From Rathayibacter sp. SW19 (GTDB lineage Bacteria; Actinomycetota; Actinomycetes; Actinomycetales; Microbacteriaceae): 64,000 bases of DNA. The translations under genes were made by a program, and so were the position numbers. Location of the stretch: positions 4,526,001 through 4,590,000 of the forward strand of contig NZ_CP133020.1 in NCBI RefSeq assembly GCF_030866825.1, read 5' to 3'. Below the pieces are notes generated by a model. That model had not been told where the DNA came from and did no database searches. It was given only the letters and a program-made list of their open reading frames with translations. This document shows positions 25,304 to 34,456 of the stretch, piece by piece (positions within the stretch are counted from its first letter, which is position 1; each line of letters opens with the position of its first letter).

Positions 25304-25930
25304 ATGGCACGCCGGGGAAGCTACGCGAAGGGTCTCGCCAAGCGCGAAGAGATTCTGCGCAGCGCCCTCGAGGTGTTCTCCCGTGAGGGCTACCGCGGTA
25401 CGTCGCTGCGGGAACTCGCCGAGGCGGTAAACCTCAGCCAGGCCGGCATCCTGCACTACTTCGACTCGAAAGAGCAGTTGTTCGCGGAAATTCTTCGTAA
25501 GCGCGATGAGTTCGACGGCACAGAATACGCAGGCACCGACGACGGCGCGCATGCGATGATCGCAGTCATGCGGCATAACGCCGAAGTGCCGGGCCTGGTG
25601 CAGCTTTACGCGAATGTCTCCGCCGCTGCGGCGGAAGAGGACCATCCAGCACACGACTATTTCGTGCGTCGTTATGACGAGCTGCGACGGATGCTCGCAG
25701 ACAGCATCCGCACACAACAAGCTGCTGGACAGTTCAGTGCACAGCTGGATGCCGAGATGATCGCCACGCTCCTGATCGCCGCTGCCGACGGGATGCAGGT
25801 GCAGTGGATGCTCGACCCTGACCAGAACATGTCGGAGCACCTGGAATACCTGTTGTCATTGCTGTCGGGCATCGGCGCTCCGGCCGGCGACCGACCGACC
25901 GAACGCGCGAGTGAGGTGAGCACCCGATGA
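25304..25930 (+). CDS. TetR/AcrR-family regulator
   Basis: 208 residues. N-terminal helix-turn-helix: KREEILRSALEVFSREGYRG, SLRELAEAVNLSQAGILHYF, SKEQLFAEILRKRD. The C-terminal ligand domain includes YANVSAAAAEEDHPAHDYFVRR. It overlaps the ROK gene by four bases (ATGA) and so shares its transcript; the MFS and carboxylesterase genes follow. It probably senses a substrate handled by those two genes, as is usual for TetR next to transporter and hydrolase. No clear operator palindrome was seen in front of it. Confidence 0.88.
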   Translation: MARRGSYAKGLAKREEILRSALEVFSREGYRGTSLRELAEAVNLSQAGILHYFDSKEQLFAEILRKRDEFDGTEYAGTDDGAHAMIAVMRHNAEVPGLVQLYANVSAAAAEEDHPAHDYFVRRYDELRRMLADSIRTQQAAGQFSAQLDAEMIATLLIAAADGMQVQWMLDPDQNMSEHLEYLLSLLSGIGAPAGDRPTERASEVSTR

Positions 25931-27189
25931 GCGCGCCAGAAAGTACTCTCGGCGGCACTCCCGGCAACTCCGTCGCCAGTACCCTTGTCAGCGCAGACGT
26001 GCGACGACACAATCTGTCGGTCGTCGCGCGCTATCTCGTCGACAACGGCCCGAGTTCGCGCAGCCGGATCGCCGCGGGTACCGGACTGACCCGCGGAGCC
26101 GTCACCGCTCTGACGAACGTGCTGACGAACGCCGCAATACTTCACGAATCCGCGCCCGTTTCACGCACCGGTAAGGGTCGTCCTGTCACGCTGCTGACTC
26201 TCGCAGCGGACGACATCGCGCTGGTGGCGGTGCAACTGGATGCCGACGAGGCGACCGCCGTCGTCGCGAATCTGGCGGGCGAGACCCTGTACCGCACCGC
26301 GGAACAGCACGGTCGACCGATGGGCGACCCGGGCGCCGTGCTCGACGTGCTGGCACGGGTCGCCGAGCGGGCACTGGATGCCGCGGCGAAGCTGGGGCGG
26401 CGCGTTGCCGAGCTCACCGTCGTCGTGTTCGCACCGGTCGGCGGTGCGCCGGCTCGGGTGCTGGCCGACACCGATCTCGGCTGGGGCGCCGTCGACGTGC
26501 TCGGCGGGTTACGTGCCCGAGTCTCCGCCGACGCAGCCCGCAATGCGCTCAACGGCGCACGCTTGGTCGCCGATTCGACCGTCGCGGCCCGCGCCGAGCA
26601 CAGTTTGCTCGCCGACATCAATGACATGATCTATCTGAAGAGCAACTCCGGCATCGGTGGTGCACTGATCGTAGACGGCCGGCTGGTGCAGGGCGTGCAC
26701 CGTCTTGCGGGTGCCCTCGGCCACCTTCCGATCGTTTTCGACGGGGTTCGCTGTGAGTGCGGCCAACGCGGATGCCTCGTCACTGTCGCGGGCCCCGATG
26801 CCGTTCTCGAGGCTGCCGGACTCGGCGCGATGCTGCAGCGGGATGGGCTGAGCTCGGCACTGGCTGAACTGATCCGGCGCATCCACGCCGGGGATCGCGC
26901 AGCTGTCGCGGCGTGGGATGCAGCAGCGGTCTGGATCGGGCGTGTGCTGCAGGTTCTGACCATGTCACTCGACCCGCAGGCGATCGTGCTCGGCGGTTAC
27001 TGGGCTGAGCTTGTCGAGCCGGTTGCGCGCGAATTCGCCGGTAACCACCCGTCGATCGCGGATGCCGACCCGTGGGCCGGTCCCGCGATCGTGCCCGGTC
27101 GGCTTGGCTCGGACGCAGCCCTGCTCGGCGCGGTGTGGAGTGCGCGCGATCGCCTGCTCGACGATCTCCTTACGCTCGCCGTTCCCTGA
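25927..27189 (+). CDS. ROK-family transcriptional regulator
   Basis: 420 residues: an N-terminal winged helix (NLSVVARYLVDNGPSSRSRI, AAGTGLTRGAVTALTNVL) followed by the ROK domain with the zinc-type motif CECGQRGC and a GALGHLPI segment in the usual place. Such proteins are sugar-responsive repressors (NagC/XylR type). It is coupled to the TetR gene by ATGA. The stop codon TGA falls inside the first unit of a 21-base tandem repeat (27183-27329), so the last residues (VP) are encoded by repeat sequence. A likely job is to repress the following MFS gene. Confidence 0.88.
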   Translation: MSAPESTLGGTPGNSVASTLVSADVRRHNLSVVARYLVDNGPSSRSRIAAGTGLTRGAVTALTNVLTNAAILHESAPVSRTGKGRPVTLLTLAADDIALVAVQLDADEATAVVANLAGETLYRTAEQHGRPMGDPGAVLDVLARVAERALDAAAKLGRRVAELTVVVFAPVGGAPARVLADTDLGWGAVDVLGGLRARVSADAARNALNGARLVADSTVAARAEHSLLADINDMIYLKSNSGIGGALIVDGRLVQGVHRLAGALGHLPIVFDGVRCECGQRGCLVTVAGPDAVLEAAGLGAMLQRDGLSSALAELIRRIHAGDRAAVAAWDAAAVWIGRVLQVLTMSLDPQAIVLGGYWAELVEPVAREFAGNHPSIADADPWAGPAIVPGRLGSDAALLGAVWSARDRLLDDLLTLAVP

Positions 27190-27329
27190 GCGCAGCCGCT
27201 CGGTCCCTGAGCACAGTCTCTCGGTCCCTGAGCGCAGCCTCTCGGTCCCTGAGCGCAGCCTCCCGGTCCCTGAGCGCAGCCTCCCGGTCCCTGAGCGCAG
27301 CCTCTCGGTCCCTGAGCGCAGCCGAAGGG
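27183..27329. repeat. Seven tandem 21-bp units (TCCCTGAGCGCAGCCTCTCGG)
   Basis: Seven units (variants CGCAGCCGCTCGG, CACAGTCTCTCGG, CGCAGCCTCCCGG, last one CGCAGCCGAAGGG) with exact 21-base period. The first unit overlaps the stop of the ROK gene. The remainder of the 310-base gap to 27499 holds an A/T-richer stretch around 27365-27420, probably the MFS promoter. Confidence 0.85.
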
Positions 27330-27499
27330 CCGCCTTGTACCGCACTTCGGCTTCGCTCAGCGACCGTAAGCCCAATACATTCAACCCTTGAATTATTGAT
27401 GCCCGCCGTGCATAATCATTCCCAAGCGTTGTTCGGGTTTCGGGTGACGCGAGCAAGACCACAAGGCCGAACGCATCCCACTCGATGAAGAGGAGAGCC

Positions 27500-28801
27500 A
27501 TGTCCACCCCCGCGCCCGACACCGCCTCAGACAACCCCACACCCGACACATCGGCCGATGCCGCTGACGTCAGCGGCACACTGAGCCCACCGGCAAACCG
27601 CCGACTCGCACCGTCACTGCTGATCACCTCGATGGTGCTGTTCGCGACGTACTCCGGGCTGATCTCCGTGCTGCTGCCGAACCAGGTCTATGGGATCGAT
27701 CCGGTGCACAAGGTGCAGAACCTCGCGATCGTTTCGACCACCTCGTTCATTTTCACGCTCTTCGCCCAGCCGATCGTCGGGGCTTTCAGCGACCGCACGC
27801 GCTCCAGGATGGGCCGGCGTGCTCCGTGGATGGTGATCGGCACGGCCGTTGCCGCCGTCTTCCTGATCGGGCTCGGCACCCTCCAGTCGATCATCTGGAT
27901 CACGATCTTCTGGGTCGTCATCCAGGTGGCGCTGAATGCAATGCAGGGCCCGCTTTCGGCGATCCTGCCCGACCGCTTCCCGCGCAGCAAGCGCGGCATC
28001 GCATCCGCGATGATCGGCATCGGAACCATGGCCGGCGGCACGGTCGGTGTGATCGTCGCCAGTCAGTTGGCAGCGCAGTTCGGTATTGCATACACCGGAT
28101 TCGGCATCGTCGTGCTGGTCATTACACTGCTGTTCGTCATCTTCAACCGCGACTTCTCGTCGAAAACGATGGAGCGCCCCGCGTTCAGCTGGAAAGCGCT
28201 GGCATCCGGTTTCTGGATCAACCCGCGCAAACACCCCGATTTCTTCTGGGCGTTCACCGCGCGATTCCTGTTCATCCTGGGCTATTTCGTCGCGTTCACC
28301 TACCAGCTGTTCATCCTCACTGATTACATCCACCTGAGCCTGAAGGCCGCGAACGGCCAGATCGCGGTCCTCAGCATTGCATCACTGATCACCACGCTTG
28401 TGTCCGTTTCGTTCGCAGGCTGGCTCAGTGACAAGCTCGGCCGACGCAAGGTCTTCATCTATATCGCATCCGCTCTGATGGTAGTCGGCCTGCTGATGCC
28501 GCTGCTGATGCCGACGATGACAGGCATGATCGCCATGTCGGCGATCAACGGCTTCGGATTCGGCCTCTACATGGCATCGGATTCGGCGCTGATGACCGAG
28601 GTGCTGCCCGGTGGGGGCACGGCAGCGGGCAAGGATCTCGGCATCCTGAACGTCGCCACCAACATTCCGCAGGCCCTCAGCCCCGCGCTTGCCGCCGTGC
28701 TGATCGGCGCGCTCGGCGGTTACCCGGCGCTGTTCATCTTCGCGATGGTGTGCGTCGCGGTCGCGGCATTCGTCATCATCCCGATCAAGAGCGTGCGGTA
28801 G
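27500..28801 (+). CDS. MFS transporter
   Basis: 433 residues from the ATG at 27500 (GAGGAGAG ribosome site; an in-frame ATG at 27485 is less likely). About 12 membrane helices; the MFS loop 2-3 signature is seen as GAFSDRTRSRMGRRAPWM and its counterpart as GWLSDKLGRRKVF. A Pro/Asp/Thr-rich cytosolic N-tail of about 40 residues precedes TM1. The substrate is unknown; the position between a ROK regulator and a carboxylesterase suggests a carbohydrate or ester. The carboxylesterase gene starts 27 bases later, so they are one unit. Confidence 0.88.
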   Translation: MSTPAPDTASDNPTPDTSADAADVSGTLSPPANRRLAPSLLITSMVLFATYSGLISVLLPNQVYGIDPVHKVQNLAIVSTTSFIFTLFAQPIVGAFSDRTRSRMGRRAPWMVIGTAVAAVFLIGLGTLQSIIWITIFWVVIQVALNAMQGPLSAILPDRFPRSKRGIASAMIGIGTMAGGTVGVIVASQLAAQFGIAYTGFGIVVLVITLLFVIFNRDFSSKTMERPAFSWKALASGFWINPRKHPDFFWAFTARFLFILGYFVAFTYQLFILTDYIHLSLKAANGQIAVLSIASLITTLVSVSFAGWLSDKLGRRKVFIYIASALMVVGLLMPLLMPTMTGMIAMSAINGFGFGLYMASDSALMTEVLPGGGTAAGKDLGILNVATNIPQALSPALAAVLIGALGGYPALFIFAMVCVAVAAFVIIPIKSVR

Positions 28802-28828
28802 CGCGTTGAACCATCAGAAAGAAGCATC

Positions 28829-30397
28829 ATGAGCAACAGTCAAGCGCCCGAAGTCACCACGACGGCCGGCACGGTCCGCGGCATCCAGCGGGATGCATCG
28901 GCCGCGTTCCTCGGCATTCCGTTCGCCGAGCCGCCGGTGGGCGAGCTGCGTTTTGCCGCTCCGGTGCCGCACCATGCGTGGGAAGGTGTGCGCGACGCGA
29001 CCGAGTACGGGGCGACGCCTCAGCGCAAGGCGCTTTCTGAGGTGACGCTCATTCCCGAGCCGTCGATCCCGGGTGATTCCACGTTGAACGTCAACGTATT
29101 CACGCCACGGCCCGGCGAAACGGATGCGAAGCTGCCGGTCTTGGTCTACATCCACGGTGGCGGCTTCGTCGCCGGCTCGCCCGCCAGCCCGTGGTACGAC
29201 GGCGCCGCATTCAACCGTGACGGTGTCGTCACCGTGTCCGTGTCGTACCGGCTCGGCTTCGACGGCTTCGGCTGGATCGAGGATGCCCCGCACAACCGCG
29301 GCATCCTCGACTGGATCTTGGCGCTGGAGTGGGTGCGCGACAACATCGGTGCGTTCGGCGGCGACCCCTCACGCGTCACGATCGCCGGTCAGTCTGCCGG
29401 CGGCGGTGCCGTGCTCACCCTGCTGGCCGTGCCGCGCGCGGCCGGCCTATTCCACGGTGCGATCTCCCTTTCCGGGCCGGCATCGGATGTCCCCCTCGAG
29501 TCCGCAGAAACGCTCGGCCGTCGCTTGGCACAGCTCGGCGGCGTCGCACCGACGCGTGCCGGACTAGCGACGCTCGATGAGGCGCGGATTCTCGAGTTGC
29601 AGGGGCAGGTCTCGTCGATCGGCGCCGCGGCATCCGATGACGATGCCGGCACCGGCGCCGATGCTGACGACAACGCTGGCGACACTGCTGCGGATGCGAA
29701 CCCGCTCGCCGGCATCGCCGATTTCATCTCCGGGGGCCTGACCCTGGCGCCGGTGGTCGACGGCGAGCTGCTGCCCGAATCAGCGGCCTCTGCGTTGGAA
29801 CATGGAGTCGGTGCGGACAAGGCGCTCATGCTCGGCACGGTCGACAACGAATTCAACATGATGATGATGGGCGGGGCCGACGCCTTGGCCGAGGTCGACC
29901 CAGTTGCAGCGCTCGGCGCGTTTCGGTTGCCGCCCGAGGTCGCGACCGCCTACGTCGAGGCGCATTCGGGTATCGGCACCGCCGGTATCCTTGGCCAAGC
30001 GGTGACGGACCTGATGTTCCGGCGCTTCAACCGCGCTCTTGCTGAAGCACGTGCCGCGGCTGGCGCGCCTGCCTGGCTCTACCGCTTCTCGTGGCCGTCA
30101 CCCTCGATGGGCGGCGCGGTGCATTGCACTGACGTGCCGTTCTTCTTCGACTGCCTCGGCGCCGAACGGGTCGACGTGATCGCCGGGCCGACGCCACCGA
30201 CATCGCTCGCAGCGGATGTCCATGGTGCAGCCGTGCGCTTCATCACGACCAGCAATCCAGGCTGGCCCGCATACGCCACCCCCGACCGGGACGTGCGCGT
30301 GTACGACGTGCCGTCATCCGTGCTGCCCGACGGCTACGGGGACGTTGCGGTACTGGGCGAGCAACGACTCGGCGAGTCCGCCGCGGTCGCCGGCTGA
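28829..30397 (+). CDS. Type-B carboxylesterase
   Basis: 522 residues. Oxyanion hole HGGGF (109-113), nucleophile elbow GQSAGG (Ser189), and the family N-terminus FLGIPFAEPPVGELRF. The remaining triad members should be Glu in the GTVDNEFNMM region and His in MGGAVHCTDV. An Asp/Ala-rich low-complexity insert (SDDDAGTGADADDNAGD, about 269-285) sits in the middle. There is no signal peptide, so the enzyme is cytosolic; together with the MFS gene it would hydrolyse an imported ester. The gene ends in front of a 50-base perfect palindrome. Confidence 0.9.
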   Translation: MSNSQAPEVTTTAGTVRGIQRDASAAFLGIPFAEPPVGELRFAAPVPHHAWEGVRDATEYGATPQRKALSEVTLIPEPSIPGDSTLNVNVFTPRPGETDAKLPVLVYIHGGGFVAGSPASPWYDGAAFNRDGVVTVSVSYRLGFDGFGWIEDAPHNRGILDWILALEWVRDNIGAFGGDPSRVTIAGQSAGGGAVLTLLAVPRAAGLFHGAISLSGPASDVPLESAETLGRRLAQLGGVAPTRAGLATLDEARILELQGQVSSIGAAASDDDAGTGADADDNAGDTAADANPLAGIADFISGGLTLAPVVDGELLPESAASALEHGVGADKALMLGTVDNEFNMMMMGGADALAEVDPVAALGAFRLPPEVATAYVEAHSGIGTAGILGQAVTDLMFRRFNRALAEARAAAGAPAWLYRFSWPSPSMGGAVHCTDVPFFFDCLGAERVDVIAGPTPPTSLAADVHGAAVRFITTSNPGWPAYATPDRDVRVYDVPSSVLPDGYGDVAVLGEQRLGESAAVAG

Positions 30398-30492
30398 GTC
30401 GCAGGCCGACGCTGAACCGCAGGCCGGTGGAAAGTTGCCAGCGGTGGCCTGCTGGCTCGCGGCGCGAGCGATGGTCTAACGGACGAGCGTTG

Positions 30493-30542
30493 CTGAATTG
30501 GACGAGCGATGCTGCCTAGGCAGCATCGCTCGTCCAATTCAG
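30493..30542. terminator. Perfect 50-bp palindrome between convergent genes
   Basis: Every base from 30493 (CTGAATTGGACGAGCG...) to 30542 (...CGTCCAATTCAG) pairs with its mirror base; the centre is GCCTAGGC and there is no spacer. A partial direct repeat (GGACGAGCGTTGCTG) precedes it at 30481. It lies between the carboxylesterase and Nudix stops and could be a bidirectional terminator, but is longer and more perfect than needed. Confidence 0.6.
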
Positions 30543-30633
30543 GCACTCTCGCGCCGGCCACCACCGGACGCAAGGGCGAGATGCCACGGGTTGCCGCACG
30601 TCGCGGGAAAAAACTCGCCCAGCGGAGCCTCGA

Positions 30634-31206
30634 CTAGTCACGTGACCGCAATTCGCGCAGCACAGTGCGCAGGCGAGCATCGAAACAGTCGGGAACCTGC
30701 GGCGGCAGCGCATCGACCGGCCACCACGCGACCGCCTCGCTCTCCGCGCTGACGACGGGCGCCGCGTCGGGTTCGGCAAAGGCGACGAAGCCGATATCCC
30801 AGTGGGTTGTGCAGCGGCCGAACGCGGCGGCGAGCGCGTGCCGGTTCAGGTCGTACGGCGCGGCATCGACGAGTTCCAACGCACTCAGCCCGCTTTCCTC
30901 GTGCGCTTCGCGCACAGCGGCGGACGCGACCGATGCGTCGCTTGCCTCGATGTGCCCGCCCAGCTGCACCCAGAACTGCCCCTTCTTGTGAAAGCACAGC
31001 AGGGTGTGCGTGAAATCCGGAGTGAAAACGAAGCAACTCGCGGTCAGATGTTCGGGTCCGCCGTCGCGATCCAGAGCGGATGCGCCGCGCGCGTCGAGAA
31101 AGTCGAGATACTCGAGCCGCAACTCGCGCTGCTCGGCTGCCGCGGGCATCCACTCGGTCAGAGCATCCACGAAGGCCTGAGTTCTCGAGCGCGTGTCGAT
31201 CGTCAC
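30634..31206 (-). CDS. Nudix hydrolase
   Basis: 190 residues. The Nudix box is complete: GGHIEASDASVASAAVREAH followed by EESG (pattern GX5EX7REUXEEXGU). The region before it (TASCFVFTPDF, LLCFHKKGQFWVQL) resembles the ADP-ribose/NTP-type members that act on small nucleotides. The C-terminal part WWPVDALPPQ is typical. The start at 31206 gives a helical N-terminus of about 60 residues; the substrate cannot be read from the sequence. A single gene, convergent with the carboxylesterase. Confidence 0.88.
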   Translation of the reverse strand: MTIDTRSRTQAFVDALTEWMPAAAEQRELRLEYLDFLDARGASALDRDGGPEHLTASCFVFTPDFTHTLLCFHKKGQFWVQLGGHIEASDASVASAAVREAHEESGLSALELVDAAPYDLNRHALAAAFGRCTTHWDIGFVAFAEPDAAPVVSAESEAVAWWPVDALPPQVPDCFDARLRTVLRELRSRD

Positions 31207-31424
31207 GGTCTCAGGCTAGCCGCCGACGTCGCAGACGTTGTTGCGACGACGCCTGCGCGGGAGTCGGGATCGCCGCGGGTCAGCATTCAGGTCTGACGGC
31301 GCGACACGCCGCGGTCCACGTGATGGACCCCCTGTCCAACCTGAATTCTGCGCAGTCTGAGCGGCCTCGAACCCGGCACAGACTCGTCGCCCGGTCGCGC
31401 GGCACAGTCGCGGCCGTACCGCGG

Positions 31425-31784
31425 TCAGTCGCGGTCGCGCATCCAGTGTTCGCGCAGGAACATTCTGCCGAAGCGTTCTGTCAACCGGGAACCAGTGAAT
31501 TCTTCGGGATCGGCCTCGAACACGGCATCGCCGTCGGGTTTTGGCAAGTCGGCGGCGCGGTCATCCGTGATCGTGGTGTGCACGACCGCCGTGGTGATCG
31601 TTTCGATCTGCCTGGCGTCCACGAAACGCAGGCCAGAACCGGTCCTGAGCACGATGCCATCGAAGAGGTCGAGCTCTGCGTCCGCAAGCACGTGCTCGAC
31701 GGTGCCCAGCTTGCTACCCGACGCGCTGTCAACACGTGTGCCTTTCGTCAGTGCCGTGTATGCAATCGGGTCGTTTTCGCTCAT
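31425..31784 (-). CDS. PRC-barrel-like small protein
   Basis: 119 residues from the ATG at 31784 (AAGGCAG upstream). TRVDSASGSKLGTVEHVL and FDGIVLRTGSGLRFVDARQI are the two halves of a PRC-barrel-type beta domain; a longer upstream reading frame is just antisense noise. The C-terminal end (FGRMFLREHWMRDRD) is charged. Such proteins occur in stress and photosynthetic contexts, with no catalytic role known. Monocistronic; the 218 bases before the Nudix start hold nothing I can identify. Confidence 0.7.
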   Translation of the reverse strand: MSENDPIAYTALTKGTRVDSASGSKLGTVEHVLADAELDLFDGIVLRTGSGLRFVDARQIETITTAVVHTTITDDRAADLPKPDGDAVFEADPEEFTGSRLTERFGRMFLREHWMRDRD

Positions 31785-32006
31785 GTGCTGCCTTGCTGTC
31801 GAATCCATTCGGTGTGCCCACCGTAACGCGGCGCGGTTAGGGACGCGCCGTGAGTTCCAGTCCGGCCGGAAGACACTGCGCAGATCCGCGCGCAGATCCG
31901 CGCGCGCATCCGCGCACGCAACTGAGCACTCCATCGCGCACTCGACTACGGTTAATTGATCCGGCGCACCCTGCACGCTGGACACGCGCCGACCTGACCG
32001 ACCTTT

Positions 32007-33887
32007 GTGAGCGAGATGCCGAAGAAGAAGAAGAAACGAGCCAGCGGCGGCGGCAGTTCGAAGCACGCCAGCCCTGGGCGTTCTGCCGGGGTTTCCCTTG
32101 CCGCTGAAACCGCGCTGCAGCGACGATTCACCAGCTGGTATGAGCACCATTCCGGCATGGACGAGGAGCATCTGTCGACCGCCGCGACTTCCGCCCTGGT
32201 CGCCCGCCTGTTCGCGATGACCCGCGAACTCGGCCCCGGCCGCACCCTCGCCGACCCACGCCACGCTACCCTCGCCGCGCTTCTGGACGCCATCGATGCC
32301 GACGAGGATGCGCTCACGCTGGCACGCGACGCCGTCGACATCCTGGGCCACTACCTCGAGTTCCTTGACGACACCAATTCGTGGAACATCTCCGACGAAG
32401 AGTTCGATGCAAGCTACGAGGTGCTCGACGACGTGCTCGACGAGATCGATTCAGGGCAGCCCGGCATCCTGCGCACTCTGATGGATGCGCTTGACGAGGT
32501 GCCCGATGTTGCAGTACCCGATCAGTTGCGCGCCATCAACGCGCTGCCGCTGATCACCGGTGTCGACGGCCTGCTCACCTGGATCGGGCGCAGCCATCCG
32601 ATCACGTCAACCGGCGCGCTCCGGCTTCGAGACATCCAGCCTGTTGCCGCTTTGCTCGGAATCAACGCCGTCGGTCGCAAGCGCACGGACACCACGGAAT
32701 CTGGTGCCACGGAGTCTGACAACACCGCTGACCGGACGGTCGAGGTCAGCACCATGTGGGAGCTTCCGGGGCTCACCGCATGGTGGCAGGGGCTCGTCGG
32801 CCTCGGCGTGCTCGAGCTCACGCCCACGACGGTGCGCCCCGGACCAACCGCCGCAGCATGGCGCTCCAGCGCCGCACGCGAGCACTTCGCCCTGCGGAGC
32901 ACGCTCGTTCGACTCTATGTGAGCTTCTGGCCGCACACCGAGCCGGACGGCGCTGGCATCCTCGGTCCATTCGTGTTCGTTCACCTGATCGCACAACTTG
33001 CTGCAGCGGTCAGCCCAGACGCGCTCGGGGAGCTCAGTGCCACGGCGTTGGCAGCGATCCTGGATGAATCCGCCAACGTCGCCGGATTCGCCTTCGAAGG
33101 CTTCAGAGACTTCGGCGGCATCGCCGGAATACGCAGTTCGATCACTCTGGGCCACCTCGCGCGCGTGGGAATCCTTGAGGAAAGCACTACGGCGGATGGC
33201 TCAGCTCGCTACATCGTGCCCGCCGCGCTGCGTCCGGTGGTCGCCGAATCACTGCGCGAGGTGCGGGAGACGCTGCTCAAGCCGGATGATGACGATCTGC
33301 TCGACGACGATCTGATCGACGAAGACATGCTGGCCGAAGACATGCTGGCCAATCCGCACCCTGCCGGCACGCTCCTCCAACTGAAGATCGCACTGGTCGA
33401 CGCGCGACCGGCCGTCTGGCGCCGCATCCTCGTCGAAGCGGATGCCACGCTCGGCGAGCTGCATGATGTCATTCAGCAATCGTTTCTCTGGGATGACCGC
33501 CACCTGCACCGCTTCACATTGGACAACGACTACTCGGGCGGTCCGGCCTTCGGGCCGGTGCCGGACGAGGTTCTGGGCGGCACCGACCGCGGTCTGTACG
33601 ATGAGAACCTGATGGAGCTTGGAGCACTGCTGCGCGAGCCGGCCGATGACCTGTTTTACACCTACAACCCCGGCAATGAATGGCGACACCTGATCCGGCT
33701 CGAGGCGATCCACCCTGCAGGCTTTGCGAGGGCCCCGTCCTGCATCGATGGCCGCGGCGCTGCCCCTCACGAGGAATCCGGCGGGCCGAGCGGATGGGCG
33801 CTGCACGTGCGCGGTGGGGCTATCGCAGCCCCGTTCGATCTCGACGCGGTCAACGCGCGGCTGGTGCGGCTGCGTGGCAATCTCTGA
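32007..33887 (+). CDS. pRiA4b ORF-3-like domain protein
   Basis: 626 residues (GTG at 32007; ATG 32016 also possible). A Lys-rich start (PKKKKKRASGGG) is followed by a helical region to about 430, an acidic linker (DDDDLLDDDLIDEDMLAEDM) and a C-terminal domain (about 450-626) of the plasmid pRiA4b ORF-3 type: LLQLKIALVDARPAVWRRIL, GELHDVIQQSFLWDDRHLHR and FYTYNPGNEWRH. This domain occurs in plasmid and IS1096 passenger genes and as a chromosomal protein of unknown function. The N-terminal ~430 residues (FAMTRELGPGRTL, DALDEVPDVAVP) I do not recognise. No mobile-element ends are visible nearby. Confidence 0.8.
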   Translation: MSEMPKKKKKRASGGGSSKHASPGRSAGVSLAAETALQRRFTSWYEHHSGMDEEHLSTAATSALVARLFAMTRELGPGRTLADPRHATLAALLDAIDADEDALTLARDAVDILGHYLEFLDDTNSWNISDEEFDASYEVLDDVLDEIDSGQPGILRTLMDALDEVPDVAVPDQLRAINALPLITGVDGLLTWIGRSHPITSTGALRLRDIQPVAALLGINAVGRKRTDTTESGATESDNTADRTVEVSTMWELPGLTAWWQGLVGLGVLELTPTTVRPGPTAAAWRSSAAREHFALRSTLVRLYVSFWPHTEPDGAGILGPFVFVHLIAQLAAAVSPDALGELSATALAAILDESANVAGFAFEGFRDFGGIAGIRSSITLGHLARVGILEESTTADGSARYIVPAALRPVVAESLREVRETLLKPDDDDLLDDDLIDEDMLAEDMLANPHPAGTLLQLKIALVDARPAVWRRILVEADATLGELHDVIQQSFLWDDRHLHRFTLDNDYSGGPAFGPVPDEVLGGTDRGLYDENLMELGALLREPADDLFYTYNPGNEWRHLIRLEAIHPAGFARAPSCIDGRGAAPHEESGGPSGWALHVRGGAIAAPFDLDAVNARLVRLRGNL

Positions 33888-33940
33888 ACGATATTCCGCG
33901 AACACCACCCGGTGGAGCAAAAACCTCGAAGGGACTGACC

Positions 33941-34411
33941 ATGACAGCGGATGCCGATCGGATCGAACGCGACGTCACAATTGCAGCGAGTGCCCAGCGA
34001 GTGTGGGAACTGATTCGCACGCCCGGTTGGTGGATCAACGAAGGCTCGATCGTCGAGGTCGTGTACGACGCGACGAGCGACGTCAACGTGATTTGGCATC
34101 CGCAGTACGGTGGTTTCCGCGTGCAGACCGTCACGCTCGATGAACCACGGCACGCAGCGTTTCGCTGGCTTGCCGGCGAGGGCGACGACGAGCTGTCTCC
34201 GGAGGGCGGCACATCCACCCTCGTCGAATTCTGGATCGACGAACGATCGGACGGTGTCACGCTCCGTGTTGTGGAGAGCGGATTCGGCCTGCTGCCAGTC
34301 AGCGACGAGCAGCGGCGAAAGACGATCGACGGCAACACGGAAGGTTGGGAGATCGAGTTGGCCGCTGCAGTCGACTGGGTCGAGCGCGCCGAACCGTTCA
34401 AGCCGGAATGA
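33941..34411 (+). CDS. SRPBCC (AHSA1-type) protein
   Basis: 156 residues from the ATG at 33941 with AAGGGA upstream. START/SRPBCC fold: RDVTIAASAQRVWELI at the N-terminus, WWINEGSIVEVVYD, GFRVQTVTLDEPRHAAFRW, TLVEFWIDE, and a C-terminal helix GWEIELAAAVDWVERAEP. The family binds hydrophobic ligands or acts as chaperone co-factor (Aha1-like). It follows the pRiA4b-like gene by 53 bases, and the PadR gene is convergent. Confidence 0.8.
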   Translation: MTADADRIERDVTIAASAQRVWELIRTPGWWINEGSIVEVVYDATSDVNVIWHPQYGGFRVQTVTLDEPRHAAFRWLAGEGDDELSPEGGTSTLVEFWIDERSDGVTLRVVESGFGLLPVSDEQRRKTIDGNTEGWEIELAAAVDWVERAEPFKPE

Positions 34412-34456
34412 GCCCGGGGCCGACAAGGGCTCCGGGCTCACGAGAGATCCGGCGAA

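Noticed and set aside
32007..33887. IS1096-type mobile element around the pRiA4b ORF-3-like gene
   Set aside because: The domain is shared with IS passenger genes, but there are no terminal inverted repeats, target duplications or transposase in the neighbourhood.
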